Shown piece after piece: positions 10,430-22,249 of a stretch of DNA of 64,000 nt. Origin of the DNA: Plectrocnemia conspersa (lineage: Eukaryota > Arthropoda > Insecta > Trichoptera > Polycentropodidae); the NCBI GenBank assembly GCA_009617715.1, contig VTFK01000528.1:82811-146810 (forward strand), given 5' to 3'. Positions within the stretch are counted from its first letter, which is position 1, and each line of letters opens with the position of its first letter. The translations under genes were made by a program, and so were the position numbers. Under the pieces are notes generated by a model. That model did not search any database and had not been told where the DNA came from. It saw only the letters and a program-made list of their open reading frames with translations.

Positions 10430-13380
10430 TATATCCGCGCTTATACTTTTGCGATTATAAATATGTTAGCTATAATATTAAAAGATTAGCGACTAAATTA
10501 CTTGTTAGGACCAAGTTGTATGTATGGCGGTTAAGAACAAGAATTAAGGTAAAGTTAAAATCTGATTTAAATAGATATCGTTTGATCAAATAAAATTCAA
10601 TGAAATTATTTGCCATGTATGTATCTTAAAGACAATTTAGACGCTTATAATTTAATATTTACTCGCTCGTTAAAAGGCAACCTTAAATCATATTGTTAAA
10701 ACATTTATGAATTTAAGACAATCTCACTTGCTTTTAGTGAAAGTAATTATTTTTTACTCGAGTTCATAAATTTTTTTTTTTAATAAAGAACTGAAATGTA
10801 TTCATATTAATTTTTTAGTATTAAAGTTATAAAATAATATCACCCGAGTGTTATTTAGAATATATCAAGCGTCTAAAGTCAATCTTAATTATTATTTTCT
10901 ACTCGGAATTTTCAAGTCTTAAATTTTATATTATTTTTTTAATTCCTTACATATTTAATTAATATCAAGCGTCGCCTTATTCACTGCACTCTGTGAATAA
11001 TATTTCATTAACTCGAACGTTCTATTGAAATTTAATCAAGCGAGACCCTCTTTCGAGCAAATGAAAACTAATTTTTATATACATACATATATAAGTATTT
11101 TGTTAATTAACAGTTGATTAAAAGTAAAACAATCGTTACGTTAAAAGCTAACAGCGAACGAGGAGCGTTCGATTAGTATCGAATTAATTGGACCACCCGA
11201 ATTGAATAATCCCTGAAAGATTTAATTAAGTTAATTTATTACATTAACCGGCGGATTAATTATTCTTCTTCGGCGGATTTATTTTCTACTATGCAAATTT
11301 CGGGTAATTAAAACAACACCTCACTCCCTCCAACCCCGCCTGAGACTTTGCAGTGGTGGGGGTATAACAAAACCTTGACGTAACGTATCGTCCTAAATAA
11401 GATTTCGTTAAGTTAATTGCGTATCAGGCCATTTGTTAAATGTCACGGCTGTGGAACTTATATTACGACAAATTTTGATTTATGTGACGCAATATTAATA
11501 TATGGATATAATTATTCATAAAACTAAATTATACTTTATGTATTTCTTTACGGGAGTAAAAAGTTTATGGTATTAAATACGCCGGGATTACTTCAGGATG
11601 AAACCCGTCACAACTGTAACAAATTCTATACAAAACCACATGACAAGTTAATCGTGTTGGTTTTAAAGGCTCACGTTATTGAATATGCATTGGATTATAG
11701 TATAATACTAAGTCGTGTGAATTAAAAATGAAAGAAAATACTAAAATATACATATTGATTAAATAATTCAATTAATGACTTTTTATGAATAAATAGACAG
11801 ATAAGGAATTTGTCTGGAGGTTTACAAAAAATATTTTCTTAAATCTCAGATTTTAGGAAATATGTTTCAAAAATCCCTCAAGATTCTAAATTCATTTCCA
11901 AAACAAATCCGACGATTCGTAAAACTGATGGAGAAAAAGACTTCTAGCAGAAAAATCTCATGTCAAAGGGATAACGAAAACGGAAACAGACATTTGGTCA
12001 CCTGCATACATAATACATTGTATCAGAGATGATATTAGAATAAAGATGAAAAACCTCGCGTCGAAAATGAAATGAAAAAGCATTAATTAGTATATAAATT
12101 TTGTGTAAAGGGTCAAATATTAATAGGCTTATTAGACACCTACTGTAGATAAATAAATGAGAGAATTTTATGAGCATCAAAAAAATCAATCTCATTGATT
12201 TTTTCAATCGGAAGATCCTTGGAAAATTTATGCTAAATAGCTTATGTTCTTACCTTAGTGACAGGGGTGTTTAATTTGTTTTTAAAGAAAAATGTGCTGG
12301 TTTGTAAAGTCAGCTGAAAAATATTTGATTTCTGGAAAACAAATAAGATGGTCACGCATAGTATGTATATATTAATTATACGCGTAGTTTTTGTTTGTGG
12401 ATTGAGGTATCTCTGAAGCAGGTTGAAATGTTGATTCCAGACGTGAACTAATGGGATGCGAAGAGAGAAGCAGCGGCTTTCGCAATATTCGATGGTCTTA
12501 AATATGATCTTGTCTCTTGTCTCATAAATACAATTTGATATTACTCTTAAGATTGTCACATGGAGAATATTAAAAAATGTCTTAGAATTATTATGTATGT
12601 AATAATATTAAAGATTATAATATATTTTAACATATGTTCTCATAGATTATTAAAATAATTAATAAAAGTTTACATAATCATGGCTGATTTTATCTCTAAT
12701 CGGAAAAGTTTGATACTTTTGTATCTCAAATTACGGTATCATTTTTAATTTTATAATGTATAAAAAAAAAACATGAAATATTATTAAAATTTCAATTATT
12801 AACTGTTATTTTTTGTTATCTAGTATAATTATACAAGGCCTGGAATATAAACTATTGGTTAGTTATATAGTTAAAAGTCAGAAAAACTGAAAGTCGTTAG
12901 GAGACAGAGACTAAACTAAGTTGAGATTTTTGTAAAGAGATAACCCTTTGTGGAAAAATGCACAACCGGATGATGTTCATGATAAACATGAAAACCATTT
13001 TATAAACTGCGTTGGAAACCACAAATCAAAACTCGTCTCTGATATTCGTGGGTCAGTACCCTCATTGCTTCAAATAATTATGACTGATCAACTAAATTGA
13101 ACCATCTTTTATGTCCATTTCAATGAATCTCTAAAAAATCTAGGGTGTAAACTTAAGGAGCATATTTTTATTTTAACCTAATTGGTCGAATGATAACCCA
13201 AGTGTGATTGATTAAAGCTATAGAGGCAAATGCTAGGACTTTACATTGCTTCACTTTAGGTCGAATTTGCCCCCAATTTTCTTTGATTAATATAAATTCA
13301 CAACAAATTAATGAGGCATATCGTTTGACTGTTCAATCATACTCGTCTCAAAAACCTGAAAGTATCTATTATATTTACGA
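10430..13380. other. AT-rich noncoding stretch, partly less degenerate
   Basis: No gene is recognised. Sequence at about 10750-11400 has less homopolymer, repeated homeodomain-type TAATTA/TTAATTAA cores and mixed-composition blocks such as ACCGGCGGATTAATT, as cis-regulatory DNA often has. This is an impression without comparative support. A frame at 12242-12559 (-) is low-complexity and matches no family. Confidence 0.35.
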
Positions 13381-13388
13381 CCGTAGGT

Positions 13389-13416
13389 CATGTTTCCCCA
13401 GTCATGGGGAAACATG
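13389..13416. repeat. Perfect 12-bp inverted repeat with 4-nt loop
   Basis: CATGTTTCCCCA is followed by GTCA and then its exact reverse complement. The stem is too short for a microRNA precursor. It lies inside an unassigned forward reading frame (13208-13591) that lacks any family motif. It may be a fossil transposon end pair or a protein-binding palindrome. Confidence 0.6.
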
Positions 13417-14228
13417 GTTGTCAGGATGTGCCATATTTTATTTCAAATGCTTCAAAAATGATAGTTTCAAAAGACGAGATATTATCAAGACACGTAATAT
13501 TTTTTGCGTAACCATATTTCAAAAACGCTGCAATAGCACATATCAAATTACTATTTGTTCTATCTTGGACAAAGTAAACTCATGTCTATAAGAGATCAAG
13601 AAATAAGGATTATTTCCTTATCTAATATTATTTTCTAAGAATTTAATAAAAAAATCAGAAAGGATTCGCAAAGCTGAATGTTCATTCTTTGTAGAAAAAA
13701 ATTCTTACTTTTGTCGTATTATCGTGTAGCAAACTGAATTATTATTTCTTATCTCTCCTACATTGAATGTATTGACTGCTTTCTCCGTGCGTTTTTCCTA
13801 TTTATATATATGAAAAGAATTCAATAGCTTTACATGTCAAAGAAAATGCCTCGGTACATATTTCCCGGGAGCTTTTGAAATGCTAATAAGCAACGGAGAA
13901 AGCTTAATATCTCGTAATAGGAGCACAGGACAAAATCAAACGAACCAGTATTGGTGTGAAAAAGGGGAGTTGTATTGGATTTTCAACCAACCAAAGGCTG
14001 TGAAATAAATCAGCAAAATCTGCCCTTTTATGCTGTGATATATTGAAAAAAAAATCGAATCAATTTATTCGTTTCATTCCTTATTGTATTTGAGATAAAG
14101 ATTGAAACTTTTGTAATAATCTGATTTGTTTTAATCCTAAATATATGATAAATAATCTAGATTCTAAAAAGATGGATTAGTAACTAGGATTGAACCTAAA
14201 ATAGTATATTCAGAAAATATTTAAAGCT

Positions 14229-14256
14229 TGAGTAATCAGCGTATATTACAGCGTAA
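14229..14256 (+). repeat. 28-bp interspersed repeat, copy 1
   Basis: The phrase beginning TGAGTAATCAGCGTAT and ending TTACAGCGTAA recurs at 16724-16751 with 25 of 28 bases identical, in the same orientation. It contains a TTAC/GTAA palindromic core. It is probably a fragment of a transposon family end. Confidence 0.6.
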
Positions 14257-14516
14257 TATTTAGTTAAAAATAATTTAATAATAAAGGTTTTTCCTTCGCT
14301 TTGGTCACTTATTGATAAATATGACCAACAATCAATATCTAAATGGATTTATAAATGACTCTCATATATCGTTTTTTACACTCTGCAGATTCGAATGCTT
14401 TTTTTAACTTGTAGCATTATGCAAAAGTAGGTATATATGGCTATAAATTCAATGTAGAGGTCAAAAGAACATAACAAAAATAATAAATATTTCCCAGACA
14501 CCAACTAGTACAACCC

Positions 14517-14660
14517 TTTGTATGATAAGGCGTACGGCAAAGCATCTTGCGTTTATTACCATTGTTTTTCTAATTTCCTGTTTACCTAGACATTAACCAC
14601 CTATTACCACAGTCAATAAAAATTTGTATGATAAGACGCGTGCCAAAGAAAATACGTTTG
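14517..14660 (+). repeat. Partial tandem duplication, 106-bp spacing
   Basis: The phrase TTTGTATGATAAGGCG followed by a CAAAG..GTTT block recurs 106 bases downstream from 14623 as TTTGTATGATAAGACGCG with the same trailing pattern. The copies have diverged, so the duplication is not recent. No gene overlaps it. Confidence 0.55.
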
Positions 14661-16723
14661 TTCCTGTGTCTATTACTTCTTGGTTACCGGTAGCCAAGGT
14701 AGCCATTTGGAACGTGTTTTCTTTTAAGGCGTGCATAAATTTGGAGGTGTGTTCAAGAAGCGATGCAATTTGTTCGTAAATATCCTTATTTGCGATTTAC
14801 CATAGCTGTCTCGAAAGATTAATATAAAGTATGTGACACTTGATCACGTCAAAGCAGACTCTAAAGACAGTAAGGCAGGGACTCGGACAGACATGGCGTC
14901 ACAGAACGGCAAAGGCAGATTCACACGAGATACATTAGCAGATCATTCAGAGAACATTATGAAAACATGACATACTTGCAAAGAGTCGTATTCTAATATG
15001 ACACTATTTTGATAATGTGATAAATTATGCCTCATAAATAAACTACGCGTCACAATAAGCCATTAAAATAAATAAAACTACTCTAATAAAAAACTTATAG
15101 ACTTTAGTAAAATATGGCAAAAGTAAGTGTATTAAAAAACAATTTATTTTACGATTAAATATAAGCATAAAATTAATGTAATCCTTGAAAAAAAATTTTT
15201 ATATAAAAATTAAAGTATTAAAAATATATATGTGGTAAAACAATTCGTGTAAATATGCGGCAAAATTACCTGAAAATTACATGAAATATTTGAAGGGTGA
15301 AAATAAATATTCTGATTATTAGCAAACTAATTGCAAAACGTTAAAATCGCAAATACACATATTTAATCACCATTAAACACGCTTGCGTAGATAACGATTA
15401 ATCGCTTCGCGTCTCGAACAAATTTCGCCCCATTTTACTCACTTTTTTCCATGTTTACCCGCAAAAAAGCTGTCAAAAATCATATTTCACTGTCAGAGCC
15501 GAAGGACGCTTCTCTCTTTCTACATTACATGATGATACATATATGTATGTATATATATATTTATAAGATAACAATTTACGCGAGCGATCAATAAGCTTAG
15601 CACTGCGTTCCGTTCGCACACGCAAACAAAGACCGAACCATGTTTATATAGTACGTCGGTGTATTTGTATGGGTGTGTGTATGTATTTTTTTATTCATTC
15701 ATTGTACCTGCTAGAATATTTTCATAATATATAAAATTCATTTCTCGACAGTGCTTTCGGCAGTTTGCTTAAGCTCATGGCGAGCGTTCGCCTGGAAACC
15801 TTTGTGGTCGAGTTAAACTGCTCTTTTGGCGTGGAATTTCACGAATCCCATATTTCATAAATTTCTACCGACCCCTGTGTATGTGTGTGAATGTGCACAG
15901 TACACAGTAAGTACATCATCCATCAACATATATAATATACAAGCAGTATAGCTTCAAAGATGCTGGGATTTGCTCTCCGGTATTTTCGTCAATTATGGAG
16001 CTCAAAGCACTGTGTCCTAGTGAGCAGTATCTTCAAACATGAATCTGTAGTAAGAATTCTGTATAGTTTTTAATTTATTAAAAATAAAAAATCATGAATT
16101 AATTAAGTTTTAGTTTTAAAAAAGCTTTTAATAAAAATTGCTATTTAGGCATTAAGTAGTACATGAATAGATAATAATAAAGTTACCACTTGAACTTAAC
16201 TCTCCGTAGTTGGTTGAGTTTACGGTAAAATATTCTATAGTTATTGGTCTTTCTGAGCTGTTACATCTCGTTTAGTGGATGTTTTTCGTTGTAGTTTTTT
16301 CTCCCTGTGAATTATTTTTTCTTAACTTGTAGTAACTTGTAGTTTTTAACAGATGCTCTTACATGATTTCCTTGTTGCATAATTTTATATGCCATATTTT
16401 TTTATATAGTTGATTAAATGCATTCTGTATCGAAACATATCTTGTTTCAATTTATTGGTGCTTACCCTAAGATGTTTTGTCGTTGAGGTAACATAACTTT
16501 TACAATTATTACAATATGCTTCGGATTCCTCTTACGGCCATATTTTATTTTATTTTATTTTGAACTTTATATCGAGTCAAAAACAAAGTAGTGCTAAAGT
16601 TCTGGTAGAAGTTTTGACTTACATAATATATTATAGATAAATGGGACAAGTCAAATGCCTCTAATATTCCTTAATCATTTGACTAACGCCGATAATTCGA
16701 GGTGAAATCAGACTCTTTGATTC

Positions 16724-16751
16724 TGAGTAATTAGCGTGTGTTACAGCGTAA
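16724..16751 (+). repeat. 28-bp interspersed repeat, copy 2
   Basis: This is the second copy of the repeat at 14229-14256. It lies 22 bases outside the target duplication of the hAT element that starts at 16782, so the hAT element seems to have landed beside an older repeat. Confidence 0.6.
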
Positions 16752-16781
16752 CGGTAAATTTTTAAGCATATAGGTAGTTAC

Positions 16782-17896
16782 TAGTCTCCAATTACTCGAA
16801 CCATCAACTACTCGAGTATCGAATATTAAAATTTTAAAATACTCGAGTACTCGAGTACTTTCGAGTATTTACCAAATGTACCAAAATAGCTATTATTCAA
16901 ATTCGTGCACATATAAATAAATAAATAAAATACTTAGTATGTTAATTTTACAATTATTTTAACTTCACGAACATACTTTTAAAACAATAATGCAAAAGTG
17001 TCTCGAATTTAATATTACTGCTAACCTTTGGTTTTATTATTCCCGTTATGGAAAAAACCCTTTCCGTTGCTGTTGATGTTGGTCTTATTGTCATTAACGC
17101 GTTGGATAAGGCTTCTAATTTATATCTGTTCGCTTTTTATAGAGATAACATTTTTTGAACTCTCTTTTTATGTTCTCTTCTTTCATTCCCTTCTCTGCTT
17201 TTCTCTTATTTATTTCGACTATTGACAAAATAGCATTTTGTAAGTCTTCTTGAATAAATTTTTTTTCTTAACAATATACAATATTCTACTCCTTCTGATT
17301 AATGCGTAGAATTTAAATCTATATCCTTCGAAGATGTATTTGGGTGAATCCCTTTCACTCTAGAGCTAAACGGTTTGCAAAGAACTGACTTTACTTTAAA
17401 TACCTTTAAAACACATAATTGTTTTGATTTATATTTTAAGCTGAGGGATCAGTATAAACAATTTACAACACTTTACGCTACAACTGCATAGTCATAAAAC
17501 CTAAAAAAATTTTTTGTTGATATTTCATATTGTTCATTGCCATAAATTAGATAAGTCGGGACTGTCGAACAGAAAACACAAAAGAAATTTCTCCGTCGTA
17601 CCCACTAACATAGCCGACGACCGGAACTATGCAACTATGGAACTATGAAAAAAATTATACCTGATAGTAACCGCTCTAACTCGGGACTTCGGGCATAAAC
17701 GCCAAAATAAAAGCAAGACGTTAACCTTTACCGGACCGAGTTAAAAGTTATTTTGTTTTGTGAAATATTTCAAAAATTTTTTTTTAATTTCGAGTATTAA
17801 TCGAGTAATTTTCAAAATACTCGATTATCAAGTACTTGAAAAATAGACAAAAATACTCGAGTATCGAGTACTCGATTACTCGAATTGGAGACTCTA
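16782..17896 (-). mobile_element. Internally deleted hAT transposon with intact target duplication
   Basis: A 1,115-bp DNA transposon with both ends visible. The flanking 8-bp direct repeats are identical: GTAGTTAC at 16774-16781 and at 17897-17904. Eight base pairs is the hAT target-site length. The inverted ends read TAGTCTCCAATTACTCGA on the left and, on the opposite strand, TAGAGTCTCCAATTCGAG on the right; the left end lacks two bases (AG). Just inside both ends are arrays of ACTCGAGT/ATCGAGTA palindromic words, likely transposase-binding subterminal repeats. The interior keeps a C-terminal transposase fragment on the reverse strand but most of the coding region is gone. The perfect target duplication suggests a younger insertion than most relics here. 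Confidence 0.88.
16968..17123 (-). pseudogene. hAT transposase C-terminal dimerisation fragment
   Basis: Inside the hAT element the reverse strand encodes LEALSNALMTIRPTSTATER followed by VFSITGIIKPKVSSNIKF and ending near FKSMF. This matches the hAT C-terminal dimerisation region, whose usual wording is IPxTSxxxERVFSxAGxI..KxRxxLxxxxxxxLxFLKS. The catalytic part upstream is missing. A possible BED-finger start (CVFCSTV, reverse strand, near 17580) is very degraded. The fragment confirms the superfamily inferred from the ends and the 8-bp duplication. Confidence 0.82.
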
Positions 17897-17992
17897 GTAG
17901 TTACGTATCAACGTATCATCTAGAACGGTAATATTTTCAAAGTAAGATCCAACGGGTATATGCACTGTAGTTACTCATACCTATTAACAGAG

Positions 17993-18060
17993 GTCAAGAG
18001 ACACATGCGCGTCTATAATCCCGCAAATGGTGCTCACGGACCTAGCAGCCCGCATTCTAA
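17993..18060 (+). repeat. Interspersed GC-rich repeat, copy 1
   Basis: The block TCAAGAGA..GCGCG..CCGCAAATGG..CACGGACCTAGCAGCCCGCA recurs at 46483-46570, where it is longer and includes TTGAAAAGTACGC before the CGCACTCT end. ACCTAGCAGCC is exact in both. On the reverse strand the longer copy reads like a distorted tRNA-type head (GCTAGGTTCACGGGCC), so a SINE is possible but unproven. Confidence 0.55.
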
Positions 18061-18419
18061 CTATACCTTTCAACATACTTCAACATAAGAATACAACATA
18101 ACAAGATAATGAACAGTTTCGGTCCGGAAACGAAACAGCAAGCTTTGAATATTCTTTCCGTATACATATTTACATATTTCCACACTAAGGAATATTGGAC
18201 GGCCGGATCGTGAGGATTATATATTTCCATTGCCTTTACAGTTAATTTTATAGTGATTTGACGAAACCTGCTTTGATCGATTTTTAATTAAATATTTCAT
18301 ATTACATCCGCATTGAGAACGACTTAATTTTAAAATTACACCCACTCTTTCAATCGCTCAGATTCTTAAAATTAAAAAAAATCCGCGTTCTTATCCATCC
18401 ATCCATTCAGTTCGAACAA

Positions 18420-18558
18420 AAGACCCTGCTCCATTGAGAGAGCGGTCCTTCGAAATGTATTTTGGTCCATTGTGATCGCGCCCTAGGGAGGGCGTCAAAT
18501 TCCTCTCGTCGGCCCAAGATGGGTCGAAGGAGAGAGGAGGGAGCGGAGGATGTTCTAG
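18420..18558. other. GC-rich flank of an exon-like frame
   Basis: This is a purine-rich, CpG-bearing run (GAGAGAGGAGGGAGCGGAGG) directly before the exon-like frame at 18559. A second forward frame runs through 18462-18677. It has no polypyrimidine tract, which weakens the idea that a splice acceptor ends it. Confidence 0.35.
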
Positions 18559-18711
18559 AAATGGGTCAAGTTAGGCGGGGATTCTGGAGCGGTTTCGGGT
18601 CAGGTCACCGGGACACAGCTAACTATCGCAGCCAACTCCTCCGTCATCGGGATGCAAATGTCCCGGGACCTAGTTGAACTCTCGTCGATAATCGTACAAT
18701 TTTATATCAGT
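18559..18711 (+). CDS. Exon-like open stretch, unidentified
   Basis: Fifty-one codons without a stop, bounded by TTCTAG on the left (possible acceptor) and by T/GTGAGTGCA on the right (a strong donor consensus), with both junctions in phase 0. The peptide begins KWVKLGGDSGAVSGQVTG, continues with TQLTIAANSSVIGMQMSRD and ends LVELSSIIVQFYIS. Third codon positions are GC-rich compared with the flanks, and composition falls back to AT-rich just past the donor. These traits fit an internal coding exon. Against it: the acceptor lacks a pyrimidine tract, an overlapping frame is also open, and I recognise no protein family. Strand and frame are inference. Confidence 0.3.
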
Positions 18712-20220
18712 GTGAGTGCATCTGAAGTTTTTGAAAAACAAACTTTCGTGGCCCATTTGCATTTTACTGCTAAAATACTCTTAAAATACATATTTAATCT
18801 AAAAAAAATTATAAGTAAAATATGTGATGATCAACTCTAAATAATTACAAGATAAATTTTCCTACTTTTCTTTGGTTGTCACTTGTATAAAAGGTAATAA
18901 ATTAAAAAAAGTTTAAAATAATAATTATTGTAACAATAGGTGCTTTTGGTAATTAAATATCATTATAATCAATTGCCACAAACATATTGTGTATATTTTC
19001 CTTGTTTTATTACTATTGCATAGATATGCGTTGAGTCTTAATGATGCTGTGTTTTCAATATAAATAGGACAATTCGACAAGAAAATTACTACATTAAATA
19101 GCATGGTTACTAAACCAAAGTTTATTAATTCTGGTGAATAGTTTGGGATAAAAATATTTCGCTTTGCTTAACTACGTCTTCATTTACCACTCACAAGCTA
19201 CAAATCAATCGCTACGTGTCAACAGAAAGCGTTCAAACTCCTAATATCAATATGTCAATGGGATTATGATAAACTATTAATACATTCGCAAAACAAACAT
19301 AATGTATATATGTTGTAAAAGTGAAATCAGGTTGTGATGAGCTCTGATAAATATTTTTAATTAATTCTTAAATGCAACGAATGGCTATTTGCCAACAAAC
19401 AAAAGTCACTTTAAAGTACGCAAATGTGTAGAATCAAACTTTAACGAAGCGCAATGTAATTTTTATTTATTTACTAAAATAAAATCTTTGGTTTAAATTA
19501 CATTATCTTATTGTAATTATTTCCCAATTAAATGAATAGCTTAACTCTATAATATATTATCTATTCCTTAAATGCATGATGTAGCTATTTGATATATTAT
19601 TATTCATCATTCAATGGGTTGAAAAGAATAAAAAAATAAATTGGCTAATGAAAATAAATTTGTATGTATGGAACAGACCAAATTGAATAAAGAAAGCTCT
19701 ATTGATTTTCAATAAAAAGTTGTATGTGCTCTTTTGTTATAAATTGTTTTTTTTTGTATGCTATCGTGATAAAAGCAATAATGTATGATATATATAGGTT
19801 ATATGAAAAAAATATTAGATAAGATAATGCTCAATAAATGTTAGATTAATCGTTCCTTGTGAGATATGTAATAATTTATTTCAATGAAGATAACGAAAAC
19901 TTATTTTTATTATAATATTTTATTGCGGTCGAGATATAGGTACTTTTTAGAAAAATATACTTTCTTTATTGGTTCAAGACTGTTTATTTTAATTGTTTTG
20001 TATTTTTACTATTAATAATATTAACTAGCATCATATATGTTAAATAATAAAATGGATTTATACAATTTTTCAGATAAAAAATCACATTAATTTTTAATAT
20101 ATTTTAAGCCTAAATGTGCATAAAAAATATTTTTTCAAGACTAATAAACGATATATATGAATTTTCTGCTTGAACATGCTATAAATTAATAAAAATTTAA
20201 AGAAATAAAGTCTTCAAATT
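18712..20220. other. AT-rich noncoding stretch
   Basis: No gene, RNA or transposon motif is recognised. It is A/T-rich throughout. Confidence 0.6.
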
Positions 20221-20224
20221 ATTG

Positions 20225-21370
20225 GTATTTGACAGATGTAAGACTAACAAAAGGTAAAGGTTAAACAATTGAGGGTTACAAAAAAATCTGATTTTTTAGC
20301 TAAAACAGACTAAATTTAAAAAAAAATCAGCTTTATTCAAATGTTTTGCGCTCCACAAAATTCTATACATTTCGAAAAAAATCTGTTTTTACGATTTTTT
20401 TAGCTAAGCCAAGTTTATATATTTATAAGAAATAAAAAAAATTATATATACAAATTATCAACCTTTTACAGATGTTTGCAAAAAAAAACTAACGATTTGG
20501 GCATTTAGAATTTTTTTGACTTTAGCAATTTTTCAGCTAAATCAGGTTACATTTATTATTTTTTTACCTTTTACCAAATGTTTTAAATCTTAAAACACAT
20601 AAAAACACTAAATTATATACTAGATTATTTAAGCTAAAACAGGCAATATTTATATGAAAACTCATTTTGATTTTGTCTTTTACAGGTTTTTTAAGCCAAA
20701 AAACACGAAAAAAAGCTAAAAAAATAAGTACTAAATTTTTTTCTAATTTTTCTGATTATCAAGAAGACTATAAATTTGTGGGAAATTAAAAAAATTAAAA
20801 TCCACAAATATTCAGCCTTACAGGTATTTTGAACCATAATATTATATATAGTATTAAAACGCATAATAAGGCTAAAAAAAAATCTGATTTTGTAGAATTT
20901 TCAACTAAACTAAAAATAAATTTAAGGAAAATAATTTTTTTATTCTTTTACAGATGTTTTGAGTCAAAATTGCAAAAAACTACAAAAATTTAGGCGTTTC
21001 GAAAAACTGCTGATATCTAAGACTTGAGTATTTTTAGCTAAAATAGGCTATAAATTTAGAACAATAAAAAACTTTTTATTTTGTCTATTATGTGTTTTAA
21101 ACCAAAAAATGCATCAAAAGGCTAATAATTTGAGGACTAAAAAAATATTCTGATTTACTATGATTTATAGCTAAAACATAATTTTGAGTACACAAAATAT
21201 CAGCCATTTTTTAATTATTTTAAGCATTAAAAATTTGTGAACATATTTTTTAATGTTTAATTTAAAACAGGCTATACATTTATAAATAATCAAAAATAAA
21301 TCAGATTTCTGAAGTCTTTTACAAGGGTTTTGGGCCTAAAATATAAACATAAAATTCAAAAAACTTGGTA
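20225..21370 (+). repeat. Degenerate satellite-like array, about ten units
   Basis: A long-period tandem repeat that is easy to miss because copies have diverged. Each unit carries a CTTTTACAGATGTTTTGAGC-like phrase, then CCAAAAAACGCATAAAAAGGCTAA, then AAAAAATCTGATTTT, then TTTTAGCTAAAACAGGCTA with AT filler. The anchor phrase, allowing variation, appears near 20335, 20463, 20567, 20676, 20816, 20944, 21081, 21206 and 21314, a spacing of 104-140 bases. Composition is highly AT-rich with a recurrent CAG/CTAAAACAGGCT core. No coding potential is seen. Confidence 0.7.
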
Positions 21371-21374
21371 ATTT

Positions 21375-22245
21375 CTTATATAATATATAAGACAATGGAT
21401 TTGTTTTGAAAAAGTCAATGGACAGTTTCAATAAGAAAAGATTTTTTCAAAACTAAAACTAGTACTTGTTTTTTGAAATTAAAATGTTAACTTCTTTATT
21501 TAAAATTTTGTGAAACAATTTTTGATTATCGAGCACTCGATAATGGGTCTGAAACTTAAAATCGATACAGAGTTTCTACAAAGTTGCCTAAAAATAAGGA
21601 TGTTTTGATCAAATCTTTAAAATGTTACTTTTAAACTTATATATTATAATTTTAAACGATTATACAATATATTAAAACATGAACTCCTTGATAGTCAATG
21701 TATATAATTTTGTTATAACGTCTTAGTATTTTTATTGCTAATCTATCTAAATGAATTATATAAATTGTGTTTTTTTTAACTGCTGAGATTGTGTATTGTA
21801 ATAACAGTAAAATAATAAGGTTTTTAGCTAGTTAATGTTACCGATTAATCACACCGAAATTTAATTTTTCATATTTTATTATTTCTCAATACCATCAACA
21901 TTCTCGGACCGCAAATGGCGCGTCGCTAAAGGTCTGCGTTCTTGATAATGTGCTTTGTAACCGTGTTCCTAGCTAAACTAGCGTGATTTAATAGTATGAT
22001 TTTGTATTTTGTTATCAAAGATCCCGAAATTACTATTGTAAAAGCCTATAGAATAAATAGCTGTATGTGAGCAAGAGCTCGTTTATATTGAGAGAGCTAG
22101 AAAAACAATATATAAAGCGGTTTTCGCTGAAAATAATAAATACGGTTTCTATTGATCTGCAATGGCAGTAATTATGTCAACCACCATATTTCCTGGATAT
22201 TCAACTACCCGACTCCCCCATCCTCTCCATTATTATCAGGAAGTA
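21375..22245. other. AT-rich noncoding stretch
   Basis: No gene is recognised. A short GC-rich run with AAATGGCGCGTCGC lies near 21911-21925. Confidence 0.5.
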
Positions 22246-22249
22246 GGTT

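Larger units (their letters stand above)
13420..16720. other. Noncoding stretch with small duplications
   Basis: No gene is recognised. It holds a tandem duplication at 14517-14660, one copy of a 28-bp repeat (14229-14256), a CATATATGTATG microsatellite near 15538-15562, and mixed-composition sequence at 15360-16030 that could be regulatory. Confidence 0.45.

Noticed and set aside
10750..11400. A Hox-type conserved enhancer
   Set aside because: TAATTA-type words are expected by chance in such AT-rich DNA, and no comparison sequence is available.
12242..12559. A 105-residue reverse reading frame
   Set aside because: Low information, AT-driven composition, no family motif.
13389..13416. A microRNA precursor
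   Set aside because: A 12-bp stem is too short, and no known arthropod microRNA sequence was recognised here or elsewhere in the window.
13208..13591. A 127-residue forward reading frame
   Set aside because: It does not start with ATG, contains a perfect hairpin, and has no motif or splice context.
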